A stretch of 64,000 nt of DNA, from contig NZ_JAEHOH010000019.1 of assembly GCF_016522505.1 (NCBI RefSeq), forward strand, positions 44,072-108,071, read 5' to 3'. The position numbers were made by a program, and so were the translations under genes. Positions 41,840 through 51,149 of this stretch are shown in pieces. The DNA comes from Leucobacter chromiisoli (GTDB lineage Bacteria; Actinomycetota; Actinomycetes; Actinomycetales; Microbacteriaceae). The number at the start of each line of letters is the position of its first letter. Position 1 is the first letter of the stretch. The notes under the pieces were generated by a model. The model worked only from the letters and a program-made list of their open reading frames with translations. It did not search any database and was not told where the DNA came from.

Positions 41840-44037
41840 CGCGAGCCTCTGGCCCGGGCCTCGGTGCGGTCGGCCATCACCAGATCCTGCAGCGACGGCA
41901 GCACCTCGCCCTCGTCGTTCACGACGCGCCGCTCCCAGCTGTCGTCGGGGAGCAGGCGCCACGACGACACGTCGTCGCTGAACGCGAAGGCGAAGAACCG
42001 GTCGATGCGGGCGAGGTGCTCGCGATCGACGAGGGTGACGAGCACCTCGATGCGACGGTCGAGGTTGCGGTGCATGAGATCCGCGCTGCCGATGAACACC
42101 TCCCGGTCGCCGTCGTTCTCGAACGCGTAGATGCGCGAGTGCTCGAGGTAGCGGCCGAGGACCGAGCGCACGCGGATGTTGTCCGACAGGCCGGGCACGC
42201 CGGCGCGGATCGAGCAGATGCCGCGCACCCAGACGTCGACGGGCACGCCGGCCTGGCTCGCGCGGTAGAGCGCGTCGATGATGGCCTCGTCGACCATCGA
42301 GTTGGCCTTGAGCTTGATGCCGCTGGGGCGCCCGGCCCGGGCGTTCTCGGCCTCCCGCTCGATGCGCTCGAGCAGGCCCGCGCGCAGCTGCAGCGGCGCC
42401 ACGAGCAGACGGTCGTACTGGGTCTCGATCGCGTAGCCCGAGAGCACGTTGAAGAGCTTGGTGACGTCGCGGCCGACCTCGGGCGAGGAGGTGAACAGGC
42501 CGAAGTCCTCGTAGATGCGGCTCGTCTTCGGGTTGTAGTTGCCGGTGCCGATGTGGCAGTAGTGCTTGAGCTTGCCGCCCTCCTCGCGGATCACCTGGAC
42601 CAGCTTGCAGTGGGTCTTCAGCCCCACGAGGCCGTAGACCACGTGCACCCCGGCCTGCTCGAGCTTGCGGGCCCAGGTGATGTTCGCCTCCTCGTCGAAG
42701 CGCGCCTTGATCTCCACGAGGGCGAGCACCTGCTTGCCGGCCTCGGCGGCCTTGATGAGCGCCGCCACGATCGGGCTGTCTCCCGAGGTGCGGTACAGGG
42801 TCTGCTTGATCGCGAGCACGTCGGGATCGGCGGCGGCCTGCTCGACGAAGGCCTGCACGCTCGTCGAGAACGACTCGTAGGGGTGGTGCACGAGCACCTC
42901 GCGCCGCGCGATCGTGCGGAACAGGTCGGGCTTGTCGCTCGGGGTGTTCGGGCGGAACTGGGGGTGGGTGACCGGGATGTGCGGCTTGAACTTCAGGTCG
43001 GGCCGCGCGATGCGGGTGAGCGCGAACAGGCCGCCCAGGTCGAGCGGGGCCGGCAGCGTGTACACCTGCTCTTCGTCGATGTCGAACTCGCGCACGAGCA
43101 GGTCGAGCGTCGTCTCGTCCATGTCGTCCGAGATCTCGAGCCGGATCGGCGGGCCGAAGCGGCGTCGGAGCAGCTCCTTCTCGAGGGCCTGGATGAGGTT
43201 CTCGGTCTCGTCCTCCTCGATCTCCACGTCCTCGTTGCGGGTGACGCGGAACACGTGGTGGTCGACGACCTCCATACCGGGGAAGAGCCCGTCCAGCTGG
43301 TTCGCGATCAGCTCCTCGAGTGCGATGAACCGCACGTCGTCGACCGACTCGCGGCGATCCACGCGCACGTAGCGCTGGATCATCTGCGGCACCTTGAGCC
43401 TCGCGAACTCGACCTTGTCGGTGCGCGGGTTGAACACGCGGATCGAGAGGTTGAGCGCCCGACCGGAGATGTAGGGGAAGGGGTGCGCCGGATCCACCGC
43501 GAGGGGCATCAGCACGGGGTAGATGTGCTGCTCGTAGTAGTCGGTGAGGATCTCCCGGTCCGCATCGTCGAGCTGCTCCCACTCGACGATGCGCACGCCC
43601 GCCTCGGCGAGGCCGGGCTGCACGTGCTCGGCGAAGCAGCGCGCGTGCCGCTGCTGCAGTTCGTAGGCGGTGCGGTTGATGTCGGCGAGCACGTCGGTGG
43701 GCGAACGGCCGATGTTGGTGGGCACGGCGAGCCCCGTCACGATGCGCCGCTTCAGACCGGCGACGCGCACCATGAAGAACTCGTCGAGGTTCGACGCGAA
43801 GATCGCCAGGAAGTTGGCGCGTTCGAGCAGCGGCACCGTCGGATCCTCGGCCAGCTCGAGCACACGCTGGTTGAAGGCGAGCCAGCTGAGCTCGCGATCG
43901 ATGTAGCGGTCGGCCGGGAGCCCCCCGCCGTCGCCGAGCGGCAGCTGCAGCTCCGAGGTGGCCGCCACGGGGATGGCCGCGGTGTCGGGGCCGGGGACCT
44001 CGGGGGCCGACCGGGGAACGCGAGTGTCTTCGCTCAT
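41836..44037 (-). CDS. ppk: Polyphosphate kinase 1
   Basis: 733 aa. N domain: DRELSWLAFNQRVLELAEDP; catalytic domains: HHPYESFSTSVQAFVEQAAA, LYRTSGDSPIVAALIKAAEA, GLVGLKTHCKLVQVIREEGG, and the phospho-His region HIGTGNYNPKTSRIYEDFGL; C-terminal FIGSADLMHRNLDRRIEVLV. Reversibly polymerises ATP gamma-phosphate into polyphosphate, fitting its place among phosphate genes. CAGAAT lies 6 nt before ATG 44037. Confidence 0.96.
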   Translation of the reverse strand: MSEDTRVPRSAPEVPGPDTAAIPVAATSELQLPLGDGGGLPADRYIDRELSWLAFNQRVLELAEDPTVPLLERANFLAIFASNLDEFFMVRVAGLKRRIVTGLAVPTNIGRSPTDVLADINRTAYELQQRHARCFAEHVQPGLAEAGVRIVEWEQLDDADREILTDYYEQHIYPVLMPLAVDPAHPFPYISGRALNLSIRVFNPRTDKVEFARLKVPQMIQRYVRVDRRESVDDVRFIALEELIANQLDGLFPGMEVVDHHVFRVTRNEDVEIEEDETENLIQALEKELLRRRFGPPIRLEISDDMDETTLDLLVREFDIDEEQVYTLPAPLDLGGLFALTRIARPDLKFKPHIPVTHPQFRPNTPSDKPDLFRTIARREVLVHHPYESFSTSVQAFVEQAAADPDVLAIKQTLYRTSGDSPIVAALIKAAEAGKQVLALVEIKARFDEEANITWARKLEQAGVHVVYGLVGLKTHCKLVQVIREEGGKLKHYCHIGTGNYNPKTSRIYEDFGLFTSSPEVGRDVTKLFNVLSGYAIETQYDRLLVAPLQLRAGLLERIEREAENARAGRPSGIKLKANSMVDEAIIDALYRASQAGVPVDVWVRGICSIRAGVPGLSDNIRVRSVLGRYLEHSRIYAFENDGDREVFIGSADLMHRNLDRRIEVLVTLVDREHLARIDRFFAFAFSDDVSSWRLLPDDSWERRVVNDEGEVLPSLQDLVMADRTEARARGSR

Positions 44038-44107
44038 GACACCATTCTGGCACCGTCGGGAGGTTCGCGAGTCGTGCCCGGGAAAAGGGAATCGAACAGC
44101 GGGTGAA

Positions 44108-45082
44108 TCACGCGCTTCCCGAAGCGCCCCGGCGCCACTGCCGGCTGCGCGACTCGACGGCGAACCCGGCCGCCTCGTACAGGTGCACGGCCGGCTCGTT
44201 GTCCCCGTCCACGTAGAGCGTCACCCGGTCGGGGGCGTGCTGCGCCATGCGGGCCAGCGTGACGTCCAGCAGCAGGCGCCCGAGGCCGCGGCCCGCGTAC
44301 TCCGGGCGGACGCCCACGGCGTAGAGCTCGCACTCCACGCGGTCCCCGCGCACGGTCTTGATCCAGGTCGAGCCCGCGAGCCGGTCGTCGCCCGCCGCGG
44401 CGGTTCCCGAGGTATCCGCGAGCAGGATCAGGTCCGAGGGGTCGAACCAGGGCTCGCGGCGCATGAGCGCGAAGTCCTCCAGGGTGATCCGCCCCTGCTC
44501 GGGATGCGCGGCGAAGGAGGCGGCGTTGACGCGCACCCAGGCCTCGGCGTCCGCCTCGCGGCTCGGGTCGAAGGCGCGCAGCTCCATGCCGTGCGGGGTC
44601 GGGAGGGCGAGCGGATCCCGGCCGGACGAGAGGCGGGCGGGATCGAGCGCCATGCGCAGGAGCTCGCGCACGGGCGAGAATCCGGCCGAGGCGAGGAGCG
44701 CGTCGGCCGCGGGGTTCTCCCCGTGCGACCACGCTCGCAGCTCGCCGTCCGAGCCGCGCAGGAGCTCCGTCAGCGCAGCGGTTCCGACGCCCCGGCCCCG
44801 GGCCGCGGGGTGGACCACGAGGTCGACCTCGCCTCCGCCGAGGATGCCGACCGCCGCCGGCGACGGAAGGTCCTCCTCAGGGTCGACGGCGAACGCGAGC
44901 AGCGCGCGCTCGCCGCGCTCCGCCGCGATGACGGCCTGGTCCGAGACCGGCGGGGTGCCGTCGACCCGTTCGGCCTCGGCGATCAGGGCCCGAGCCCCGG
45001 TGAGCGCTCCCGCGTCGGCCGGCTCCCCGCTCTCCGTGCCCGATGGCGCCCCGCTCGCGTGTGTGATCCGGATCCCGGTCAT
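44108..45082 (-). CDS. mshD: Mycothiol synthase MshD
   Basis: 324 aa with two GNAT acetyltransferase domains. N-terminal: DLVVHPAARGRGVGTAALTE; C-terminal: YAVGVRPEYAGRGLGRLLLD, TLYVDGDNEPAVHLYEAAGF, the MshD signature. It acetylates desacetylmycothiol in the last step of mycothiol synthesis. Its ATG shares an A with the stop of the upstream glnR (TGATG), an arrangement also seen in mycobacteria. Confidence 0.93.
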   Translation of the reverse strand: MTGIRITHASGAPSGTESGEPADAGALTGARALIAEAERVDGTPPVSDQAVIAAERGERALLAFAVDPEEDLPSPAAVGILGGGEVDLVVHPAARGRGVGTAALTELLRGSDGELRAWSHGENPAADALLASAGFSPVRELLRMALDPARLSSGRDPLALPTPHGMELRAFDPSREADAEAWVRVNAASFAAHPEQGRITLEDFALMRREPWFDPSDLILLADTSGTAAAGDDRLAGSTWIKTVRGDRVECELYAVGVRPEYAGRGLGRLLLDVTLARMAQHAPDRVTLYVDGDNEPAVHLYEAAGFAVESRSRQWRRGASGSA

Positions 45083-45801
45083 CACCCCTCCTCGCCGCTC
45101 TCGTCGCGCGAGCGCGCGAAGCCGTAGCCCACGCCTCGCACCGTGCTGATCAGTGCCTCGTACTCGCCCAGCTTGGCGCGCAGCCGCCTCACGTGCACGT
45201 CCACCGTGCGCGTGCCGCCGAAGTAGTCGGTGCCCCACACCTCGCTCAGCAACTGCTCGCGCGTGAACACCCGCCCGGGGTTGCCGGCGAGGAAGTGCAG
45301 CAGCTCGAACTCCTTGTAGGTGAGGTCGAGCGTGCGCTCGTGCACCTTGGCGGTGAAGTTCGCCTCGTCGATCACCACGCCGGCGGCCCGCACGGCCGTG
45401 GGGCCGGATCGCTCGGGCGGCGGGCCGTCGAGCAGTCGCAGCCTGAGATCGACCTCCGCGGGGCTCGCCGTGGGCAGCACCAGATCCGCGATGCCCCAGT
45501 CGACGGTCACGGCGGCCAGCATCGTCTCGGGAACGACGGCGAGGCGAGGGGTCTCGAAGCCCTCGCGCAGCTCCAGGCAGGCGTTCCGGGCCCGGCGCGG
45601 ATCGAGCGTCGCGTCGATGAGTATCGCGTCGAAGCGGGACGCCATGGTGTCGGTGAGCCGGACGGACAGCGGAGAGGTGCGGATCTCGTGGGGCAGCAGA
45701 TCGAGGCCGGGGAGCGCGTCGGCCGGATCCTGATCGGTGAGGCAGAGCAGCAGCACGGTTCTGAATCCCTCCCGCCGCGCTGGCGCGCGGGCCGTTTCCA
45801 T
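45082..45801 (-). CDS. glnR: GlnR-type orphan OmpR-family response regulator
   Basis: 239 aa. An atypical receiver (LLLCLTDQDPADALPGLDLL, LPHEIRTSPLSV, DAILIDATLDPRRARNACLE, VDWGIADLVLPTASPAEVDL), then a winged helix: LDLTYKEFELLHFLAGNPGR, VFTREQLLSEVWGTDYFGGT, TRTVDVHVRRLRAKLGEYEA. Sequence and position before mshD match actinobacterial GlnR, the nitrogen (and phosphate cross-talk) regulator that works without a cognate kinase. Start ATG 45801 lacks a ribosome site; GTG 45756 is an alternative. Confidence 0.88.
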   Translation of the reverse strand: METARAPARREGFRTVLLLCLTDQDPADALPGLDLLPHEIRTSPLSVRLTDTMASRFDAILIDATLDPRRARNACLELREGFETPRLAVVPETMLAAVTVDWGIADLVLPTASPAEVDLRLRLLDGPPPERSGPTAVRAAGVVIDEANFTAKVHERTLDLTYKEFELLHFLAGNPGRVFTREQLLSEVWGTDYFGGTRTVDVHVRRLRAKLGEYEALISTVRGVGYGFARSRDESGEEG

Positions 45802-45861
45802 ATTAGGGCGTCCGCGGAACGCTGCCGGTTCGGCGGACGCCGCGCGTGCGACAATGGGGCC

Positions 45862-46164
45862 GTGAGCGAAACCGTCGAACCCGACCCCCGTGGCATCTCG
45901 GATGCGCACTACTGGCATCTGCCGAGGCTGATCATCGCGTGGGCGCTCGCCGCGGTCATCGGCGTGCTCGTGACCGTGCTGGTGCCCCCGGAGGGCCGCT
46001 TCCCGTGGCTGGCGCTCGCCGTCGGGGTGGCGACGCTCGTCACCTTCGCCCTGCAGCTCGGCACCGCCCAGCGCGAGGGCTTCATCACCCGCACCTCGTT
46101 CAGCGTCGCCGGCTCGGTCGTGGTGATCGCCGTGATCGACGTCGTGAGCCTGTTGATAGGATAG
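45862..46164 (+). CDS. Small three-helix membrane protein
   Basis: 100 aa: cytosolic MSETVEPDPRGISDAHYWHL, then three hydrophobic segments (LIIAWALAAVIGVLVTVLV, WLALAVGVATLVTFALQL, SFSVAGSVVVIAVIDVVSLL). No family name assigned. GTG 45862 with GACAAT 6 nt upstream suggests a leaderless message. Followed after 4 nt by a 35-aa membrane peptide gene. Confidence 0.75.
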   Translation: MSETVEPDPRGISDAHYWHLPRLIIAWALAAVIGVLVTVLVPPEGRFPWLALAVGVATLVTFALQLGTAQREGFITRTSFSVAGSVVVIAVIDVVSLLIG

Positions 46165-46168
46165 GCGC

Positions 46169-46276
46169 ATGCTCGCACTCGAACTCTTCTTCCTCGGCCT
46201 GCTCGGCCTGGCGACGCTGGCGATCGCCTGGGTGTCGGGCACTGTGATCTACAAGCTCTTCAAGGGCCAGCGCTAG
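46169..46276 (+). CDS. 35-aa single-helix membrane peptide
   Basis: MLALELFFLGLLGLATLAIA followed by WVSGTVIYKLFKGQR: one transmembrane helix and a basic cytosolic tail. Peptides ending in YKLFKGQR-like tails recur in actinobacteria. Only 4 nt from the upstream membrane gene's stop. Function unknown. Confidence 0.7.
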   Translation: MLALELFFLGLLGLATLAIAWVSGTVIYKLFKGQR

Positions 46277-46301
46277 GGCCGCCCGCGAAACGCGACACCG
46301 T

Positions 46302-47444
46302 ATGACGCCGTCGTTCCTCGCGCTGCCCGGAGCGGTCGAGTCGGGATCCCTCGGGGTCGCGGCCCACTACGGCTCCCCGCTCGTCGAGCAGCGCGCGCTC
46401 GAGTCGGGCGACGCGGTGGTGGATCTGAGCCACCGCGGAGTCGTCACGGTCTCGGGCGAGGATCGGCTGACCTGGCTGAACTCGATGACCAGCCAGCAGC
46501 TCACCGGGCTGCGGCCGGGCGAGGGCGCCGAGACGCTGCTGCTCGACGCGAACGGCAGGATCGAGCAGGCGATCCGGCTGGTCGACGACGGGACGCGCGC
46601 GTGGCTCCTGGTCGACGAGGGGTCGGCCGAGCCGCTCTTCGCCTTCCTGCACCGGATGCGCTTCGCGCTGCGCGTGGAGGTCGAGGACGCGAGCGCCGAG
46701 TACGCGACGGTGCTCGCGTTCGCCGGCGGCTCCGCGCTGCCGGCGCTGCAAGGGCTCGGCCTGGCCGTCGCCGAGTGGCGGGATCCCTGGGCCGATGTCG
46801 TCCCGGGCGGCGTCCAGTACGCCAGGGGGGAGCACCCCGCCGCGGGCTGGTCGGCGCACCAGCTGGTCTTCCCGCGGGCCGCGCTGCCCGCGATCGCCGA
46901 CCTCGCCGCCTCGGACGGCGCCCCGTTCGCCGCCGGTCTCACCGCGCTCGACGCCCTGGAGGTGCGCGCCTGGCGGCCGAGCCGGCACGGGGATGTCGAC
47001 GAGCGGTCGATCCCGCACGAGTTCGACTGGCTGCGCACCGCGGTGCACCTCACGAAGGGCTGCTACCGGGGCCAGGAGACCGTCGCGAAGGTGCACAACC
47101 TGGGGCACCCGCCCCGCCGTCTCGTCATGCTCCACCTCGACGGCTCGGGGGGAGAGCTGCCCGTGCCCGGCGCGCTGCTCTACCGGGCGGGGCAGGCCGC
47201 GGATCCGGATGCGAGACCGGTCGGAAGGATCGCTCGCGTCGCGCTGCACCACGAGTGGGGCGGGATCGCCCTCGCGCTCGTGAAGCGGGCCGTTCCGGAG
47301 GACGCCGCGCTCGAGGCTCGCGCCGGTGAAGCCGGGGCCGACGCGTCCTCCACCGCGGGCGAGATCGTCGCCTGCGCGCAGGAGGTCGTCGTGCCCTCGG
47401 ACGCGGGCTCGGCGCGTGACATCCCCCGCCTCAAGCGCCTGTAG
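46302..47444 (+). CDS. ygfZ: YgfZ/GcvT-like folate-binding protein
   Basis: 380 aa aminomethyltransferase-fold protein involved in Fe-S cluster enzyme maturation or repair. GcvT-like opening VVDLSHRGVVTVSGEDRLTW, LNSMTSQQLTGLRPGEGAET, and the diagnostic KGCYRGQETVAKVHNLGHPP (K-G-C-Y-x-G-Q-E). The C-terminal barrel ends VVVPSDAG. Full length. Confidence 0.93.
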   Translation: MTPSFLALPGAVESGSLGVAAHYGSPLVEQRALESGDAVVDLSHRGVVTVSGEDRLTWLNSMTSQQLTGLRPGEGAETLLLDANGRIEQAIRLVDDGTRAWLLVDEGSAEPLFAFLHRMRFALRVEVEDASAEYATVLAFAGGSALPALQGLGLAVAEWRDPWADVVPGGVQYARGEHPAAGWSAHQLVFPRAALPAIADLAASDGAPFAAGLTALDALEVRAWRPSRHGDVDERSIPHEFDWLRTAVHLTKGCYRGQETVAKVHNLGHPPRRLVMLHLDGSGGELPVPGALLYRAGQAADPDARPVGRIARVALHHEWGGIALALVKRAVPEDAALEARAGEAGADASSTAGEIVACAQEVVVPSDAGSARDIPRLKRL

Positions 47445-47528
47445 CGTCTCCGGCGCCAGCGCCGAGATCCCCTGCCTTGGCGGCCGGCCGAGGCTCCATC
47501 CGCCGCGCGGTACGAATAGACTGACCTC

Positions 47529-48269
47529 ATGACGAAGACGCTGATCCTGCTGCGCCACGGCCAGAGCGAGTGGAACGAGAAGAACCTCTTCACCGGATGG
47601 GTGGACGTCCGCTTGACCGAGAAGGGGCGCGGCGAGGCGGCGCGCGCCGGCGAACTGCTGGCGGAGTCGGGCCTGCTGCCCGACGTGCTGCACACCTCGG
47701 TGCTGAGCCGTGCGATCCAGACGGCGAACGTCGCGCTGGAGGCGGCCGACCGCATGTGGATCCCGGTGCGCCGCTCATGGCGTCTCAACGAGCGCCACTA
47801 CGGTGCGCTGCAGGGCCTGGACAAGGCGGAGACGCTGGCGGAGTACGGCGAGGAGCAGTTCATGCTGTGGCGCCGCTCGTTCGACACGCCGCCGCCGGAG
47901 CTGGACGACTCGAGCGAGTGGTCGCAGGCGGACGACCCGCGCTACGCCGACATCGACGGGGAGCGCCCCCGCACCGAGTGCCTGAAGGACGTCATCGAGC
48001 GGATGATCCCGTACTGGGAGAGCGACATCCGCCCCGATCTCGACGCGGGCAGGATCGTGCTGGTGACGGCTCACGGCAATTCCCTGCGAGCGCTCGTGAA
48101 GCACCTCGAGGGGATCTCCGACGAGGACATCGCGGGCCTGAACATCCCGACGGGCATGCCGCTCGTCTACGAGATCGGCGACAACGGCATGCCGCTCGGG
48201 CCGGGCCGGTACCTCGATCCCGAGGCCGCGGCCGCGGGCGCGGCCGCGGTGGCGGCTCAGGGGCGCTGA
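47529..48269 (+). CDS. gpmA: 2,3-bisphosphoglycerate-dependent phosphoglycerate mutase
   Basis: 246 aa glycolytic enzyme. [20 protein letters not shown] (phospho-His at residue 10), [65 protein letters not shown] 6 nt before ATG 47529 suggests a leaderless message. Confidence 0.97.
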   Translation: MTKTLILLRHGQSEWNEKNLFTGWVDVRLTEKGRGEAARAGELLAESGLLPDVLHTSVLSRAIQTANVALEAADRMWIPVRRSWRLNERHYGALQGLDKAETLAEYGEEQFMLWRRSFDTPPPELDDSSEWSQADDPRYADIDGERPRTECLKDVIERMIPYWESDIRPDLDAGRIVLVTAHGNSLRALVKHLEGISDEDIAGLNIPTGMPLVYEIGDNGMPLGPGRYLDPEAAAAGAAAVAAQGR

Positions 48270-48316
48270 ACCGGTCGACGAGGGGACGCTGAGCGCGGGC
48301 TGCCCGCCCGCGCTTC

Positions 48317-48335
48317 GGCCCGCGCAGTGCGGGCC
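48317..48335. terminator. Hairpin downstream of gpmA
   Basis: GGCCCGC (48317-48323), loop GCAGT, GCGGGCC (48329-48335): a perfect 7-bp GC stem in the 90-bp gap before the next gene. Confidence 0.5.
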
Positions 48336-48359
48336 GCCGTGCGGTAAGGGGGTGCGACG

Positions 48360-48932
48360 GTGTCGGTGACGCTGCTCGCGGTCTCCTGCGCGGTGGTGCT
48401 GCTCGCGGGGGCGGTGCAGCGGATCACGGGGCTGGGGTTCGCGCTGACCGCGACCCCCGCCCTGGTGCTCGGCTTCGGCCCGACGGAGGGCGTGCGCCTC
48501 GTGATGGTGCTCGGCATCGTGGCCTGCGCGCTCATGGGCGCGACGATGGTCTCGCTCATCGACTGGGCGCGATCCTGGAGCCTGATCTGGCCCGCGATGC
48601 TCACCGCCCCGCTCGCGGCGTACGCCGCCTACGTCTCGCCGCCGGCCGTGCTGATGATCCTGGTCGGGCTCGCGGCGGTGTTCGCGCTGGTGACGGCCGG
48701 GGCGCGGGGCCTCTCGAGGATGCTGCGCGGGCGGGCCGGCGGCCTCGTCGCCGGCGGGTTCGCCGGGTTCCTCAACGTCACGAGCGGTCTCTCGGGCCCG
48801 CCGCTCGTGGCCTACGCCGAGAGCATCCGGTGGCACCCGCAGCGCTTCGTCGCATCGCTGCAGCTGGTCTTCGTCGCCTACAACCTGATCGTGCTGGGGC
48901 GAGGCCTGCTCGGTCTGTTCGGCATCGGCTGA
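48360..48932 (+). CDS. Short TauE/SafE-family membrane protein
   Basis: 190 aa, about seven hydrophobic segments. Family motif at the start of each half: AGAVQRITGLGFALTATPAL and AGGFAGFLNVTSGLSGPPLV. Typical members are about 250 aa and export sulfite, taurine-derived anions or similar; this one lacks the last helices, so it may be a short natural variant. GTG 48360 with a G-rich site upstream. Confidence 0.8.
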   Translation: MSVTLLAVSCAVVLLAGAVQRITGLGFALTATPALVLGFGPTEGVRLVMVLGIVACALMGATMVSLIDWARSWSLIWPAMLTAPLAAYAAYVSPPAVLMILVGLAAVFALVTAGARGLSRMLRGRAGGLVAGGFAGFLNVTSGLSGPPLVAYAESIRWHPQRFVASLQLVFVAYNLIVLGRGLLGLFGIG

Positions 48933-48986
48933 GCCGCCGCGCCGAGTCGGGCGATGCCGCTCCGAGTCGGACGATGCAGCTCGGGA

Positions 48987-49454
48987 TCAGGGGCGCTCGA
49001 TGAGCGCGGTCGCGATGGCGGCGATCCCCTCGCCGCGCCCCGTGAAGCCCAACCCGTCGCTCGTGGTGGCCGCGAGGCTGACGGGTGCGCCGACGAGTTC
49101 GCTCATGACCGCCTGGGCCTCGGCCCTGCGGGGGGAGAACTTCGGACGTTCGCCCACGATCTGCACCGAGACGTTGACGGGCGCCCAGCCGTCGGCGGCG
49201 AGCTTCCGGAGCGCGGCGCGCACGAAGCCGGTGCTGGGCGCCCCCGCCGTGTCCTCGCGGTCGACGCCCACGAGGCCGCCGATGTCTCCGAGGCCGGCGG
49301 CGGCGAGCAGGGCGTCGACCACCGCGTGGCACACGGCGTCCCCGTCGCTGTGCCCGGCCAGCCCGGGTTCGCCCGGCCAGTCGAGGCCGGCGAGCCGCAG
49401 GGGAGCGGCCGGGTCGTAGGCGTGGACGTCGAAGCCGGTACCGACCCGGATCAC
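48987..49454 (-). CDS. ispF: 2-C-methyl-D-erythritol 2,4-cyclodiphosphate synthase
   Basis: 155 aa, MEP-pathway isoprenoid enzyme. MIRVGTGFDVHAYDP (Zn ligands D-x-H), GHSDGDAVCHAVVDALLAAA, DIGGLVGVDRED, and C-terminal ATTSDGLGFTGRGEGIAAIA. GTG 49454 overlaps the ispD stop (GTGA). Confidence 0.96.
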   Translation of the reverse strand: MIRVGTGFDVHAYDPAAPLRLAGLDWPGEPGLAGHSDGDAVCHAVVDALLAAAGLGDIGGLVGVDREDTAGAPSTGFVRAALRKLAADGWAPVNVSVQIVGERPKFSPRRAEAQAVMSELVGAPVSLAATTSDGLGFTGRGEGIAAIATALIERP

Positions 49455-50362
49455 CGCTGGCCCCCGCCCGAGGCGCGGTGCGACGGGCCGGAGCCGTGTC
49501 GCCCGCGCCGGCCGGCTCTCCGCCCCGGCGCCGGCTCCCGCTCGGGGGAGCCGCGACGGGCATCGCCCCGCCGGTCCTCGTCGCGGGCCGCCTCGGCGGC
49601 GAGCAGCGCCTCGAGCAGCAGCAGGTCGTGCGGGGCGGTGAGCTTGTGCGCGCGCATCTCGCCGGAAACCGTCCGCACGGTGCCGCCGGCGCGCTGCACG
49701 ACCTCTCCGTCATCGGTGGGCGGCGCCTGCGCCCCCGGCTCGTCCTCCTGCAGCTGGGCCGTCTCGTGCGCCGCGACGAGCGTCTCCCGGGGGAACCCCT
49801 GCGGCGTCTGGACCGCCACGAGCGAGCTGCGGTCCACGGTCTCGTGGACGACGCCCGCGTCGTCGACCTGCTTCAGCGTGTCCGAGACGGGGAGCGCCGG
49901 GATCACGGAATCGCCCGTGCGGTGCACCTCCGCGATGACGCGCTCGAAGAGCTCGGCGGGCGCGAGAGGTCGGGCGGCGTCGTGGACGAGCACCGTGTCG
50001 ACGGAGTCGTGCAGGGCGCCCAGCCCGAACCGCACCGACTCGTGCCGCTCCCGCCCGCCAGAGACCACCGAGACCCGCCACCGGGTCTGCCCGGCACCGA
50101 GGCCGTGCGAGACGGCCAGCGCCTCCGCGGCGCGGGCCCGGGGCACCACGACCACGAGCTGACCGGGGTGCTCGAGCGCGAGGATGGTGCGGATCCCGTG
50201 CTCGAGCAGACTTCGGCCGTCGAGCTCCACGAAGGCCTTCGGCACACCGGCCCCGAGGCGTTCGCCGTTGCCGGCTGCGACGAGCACGACTCCCAGCGAG
50301 GGGAGGGGGTGCGGGGTCTGGATCTGCTCCTGGTCGGCGTCCGAGGTCCGTGTTCCGCTCAT
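49451..50362 (-). CDS. ispD: 2-C-methyl-D-erythritol 4-phosphate cytidylyltransferase
   Basis: 303 aa. VVLVAAGNGERLGAGVPKAF (nucleotide-binding), VVSGGRERHESVRFGLGAL, VLVHDAARPLAP, VKVT-type region as VDRSSLVAVQTPQGFPRETL. The C-terminal ~40 residues are an Arg/Gly/Pro-rich extension not needed for catalysis. Coupled to ispF; carD lies upstream on the same strand. Confidence 0.95.
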   Translation of the reverse strand: MSGTRTSDADQEQIQTPHPLPSLGVVLVAAGNGERLGAGVPKAFVELDGRSLLEHGIRTILALEHPGQLVVVVPRARAAEALAVSHGLGAGQTRWRVSVVSGGRERHESVRFGLGALHDSVDTVLVHDAARPLAPAELFERVIAEVHRTGDSVIPALPVSDTLKQVDDAGVVHETVDRSSLVAVQTPQGFPRETLVAAHETAQLQEDEPGAQAPPTDDGEVVQRAGGTVRTVSGEMRAHKLTAPHDLLLLEALLAAEAARDEDRRGDARRGSPEREPAPGRRAGRRGRHGSGPSHRASGGGQR

Positions 50363-50447
50363 GGCATCAGCGTACCCGCCCGGGCTCCGAGGAGCAGGGA
50401 CGGCGGGCTCCGAGAAGGGAGGGGACGCCGGGAGCGGGAACGGAGCA

Positions 50448-50477
50448 GGGCCCGCTCGCGGCGTGGCGAGCGGGCCC
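50448..50477. terminator. Perfect 12-bp hairpin between carD and ispD
   Basis: GGGCCCGCTCGC (50448-50459), 6-nt loop, exact complement (50466-50477), then TTTCTC on the plus strand. Both flanking genes are on the minus strand, so it may attenuate carD read-through into ispDF. Confidence 0.65.
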
Positions 50478-50506
50478 TTTCTCAGAGCACCGGGGGAGAG
50501 CCCCGA

Positions 50507-50992
50507 TCAGGAGGCGAGCACCTGATCCAGCATCTCCGATGCCTTGTCCTCGTCGGTCTTCTCGGCGAGCGCGAGCTCGGAGACGAGGATCTGGCGGGCC
50601 TTCGCGAGCATCCGCTTCTCGCCCGCGGAGAGCGACCGCACCTCCTGGTCGCGGCGCCACAGGTCGCGCACGACCTCGGAGACCTTGATGACGTCGCCCG
50701 AGGCGAGCTTCTCGAGGTTCGCCTTGTACCGGCGCGACCAGTTGGTGGGCTCCTCGGTGAAGGGAGCGCGCAGCACCTCGAAGACCTGCTCGAGGCCCTC
50801 CTTGTCGATGACGTCGCGCACGCCCACGAGATCGCAGTTCTCGGCGGGCACCTCGATGGTCAGGTCGCCCTGGTTCACCTGCAGCTTGAGGAAGAGTTTC
50901 TCCTCCCCTCCCAGCTTGCGCGTCTTGGTCTCAATGATCTTGGCAGCGCCGTGGTGGGGGTAGACGACGGTCTCTCCGACCTCAAATTGCAT
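50507..50992 (-). CDS. carD: CarD-family RNA-polymerase-binding transcription factor
   Basis: 161 aa. N-terminal RNAP-interaction domain [21 protein letters not shown]-terminal DNA-binding helices [40 protein letters not shown]. It stabilises open complexes, chiefly at rRNA promoters. AAAAGGAG precedes ATG 50992. The promoter region carries TATTCT (-10) and a DtxR/IdeR-like palindrome about where -35 would be. Confidence 0.96.
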   Translation of the reverse strand: MQFEVGETVVYPHHGAAKIIETKTRKLGGEEKLFLKLQVNQGDLTIEVPAENCDLVGVRDVIDKEGLEQVFEVLRAPFTEEPTNWSRRYKANLEKLASGDVIKVSEVVRDLWRRDQEVRSLSAGEKRMLAKARQILVSELALAEKTDEDKASEMLDQVLAS

Positions 50993-51044
50993 CGAGTGGC
51001 TCCTTTTCAGTCCAACCTATAGAATACCACACTTCTGTCGTCTG

Positions 51045-51060
51045 CTTAGGCGAGCCTAAG
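51045..51060. promoter_or_regulatory. DtxR/IdeR-like iron box
   Basis: CTTAGGC-GA-GCCTAAG, a perfect 16-bp palindrome matching the core of the IdeR/DtxR consensus (TTAGGTTAGGCTAACCTAA) at most positions. It lies between carD (minus) and a lipoprotein gene (plus). Confidence 0.6.
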
Positions 51061-51149
51061 CTGCGCCGACTCCCGCGCGAGCGATAGGATGATGTCAAAC
51101 TGTCAGCGCGCTATGCGATGAACGTCTCTACCACGCTCGGAGGACCACC

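Noticed and set aside
48945..48980. Two copies of CGAGTCGGrCGATGC between tauE-like gene and ispF
   Set aside because: Only two short imperfect copies; could be slippage and has no other support.
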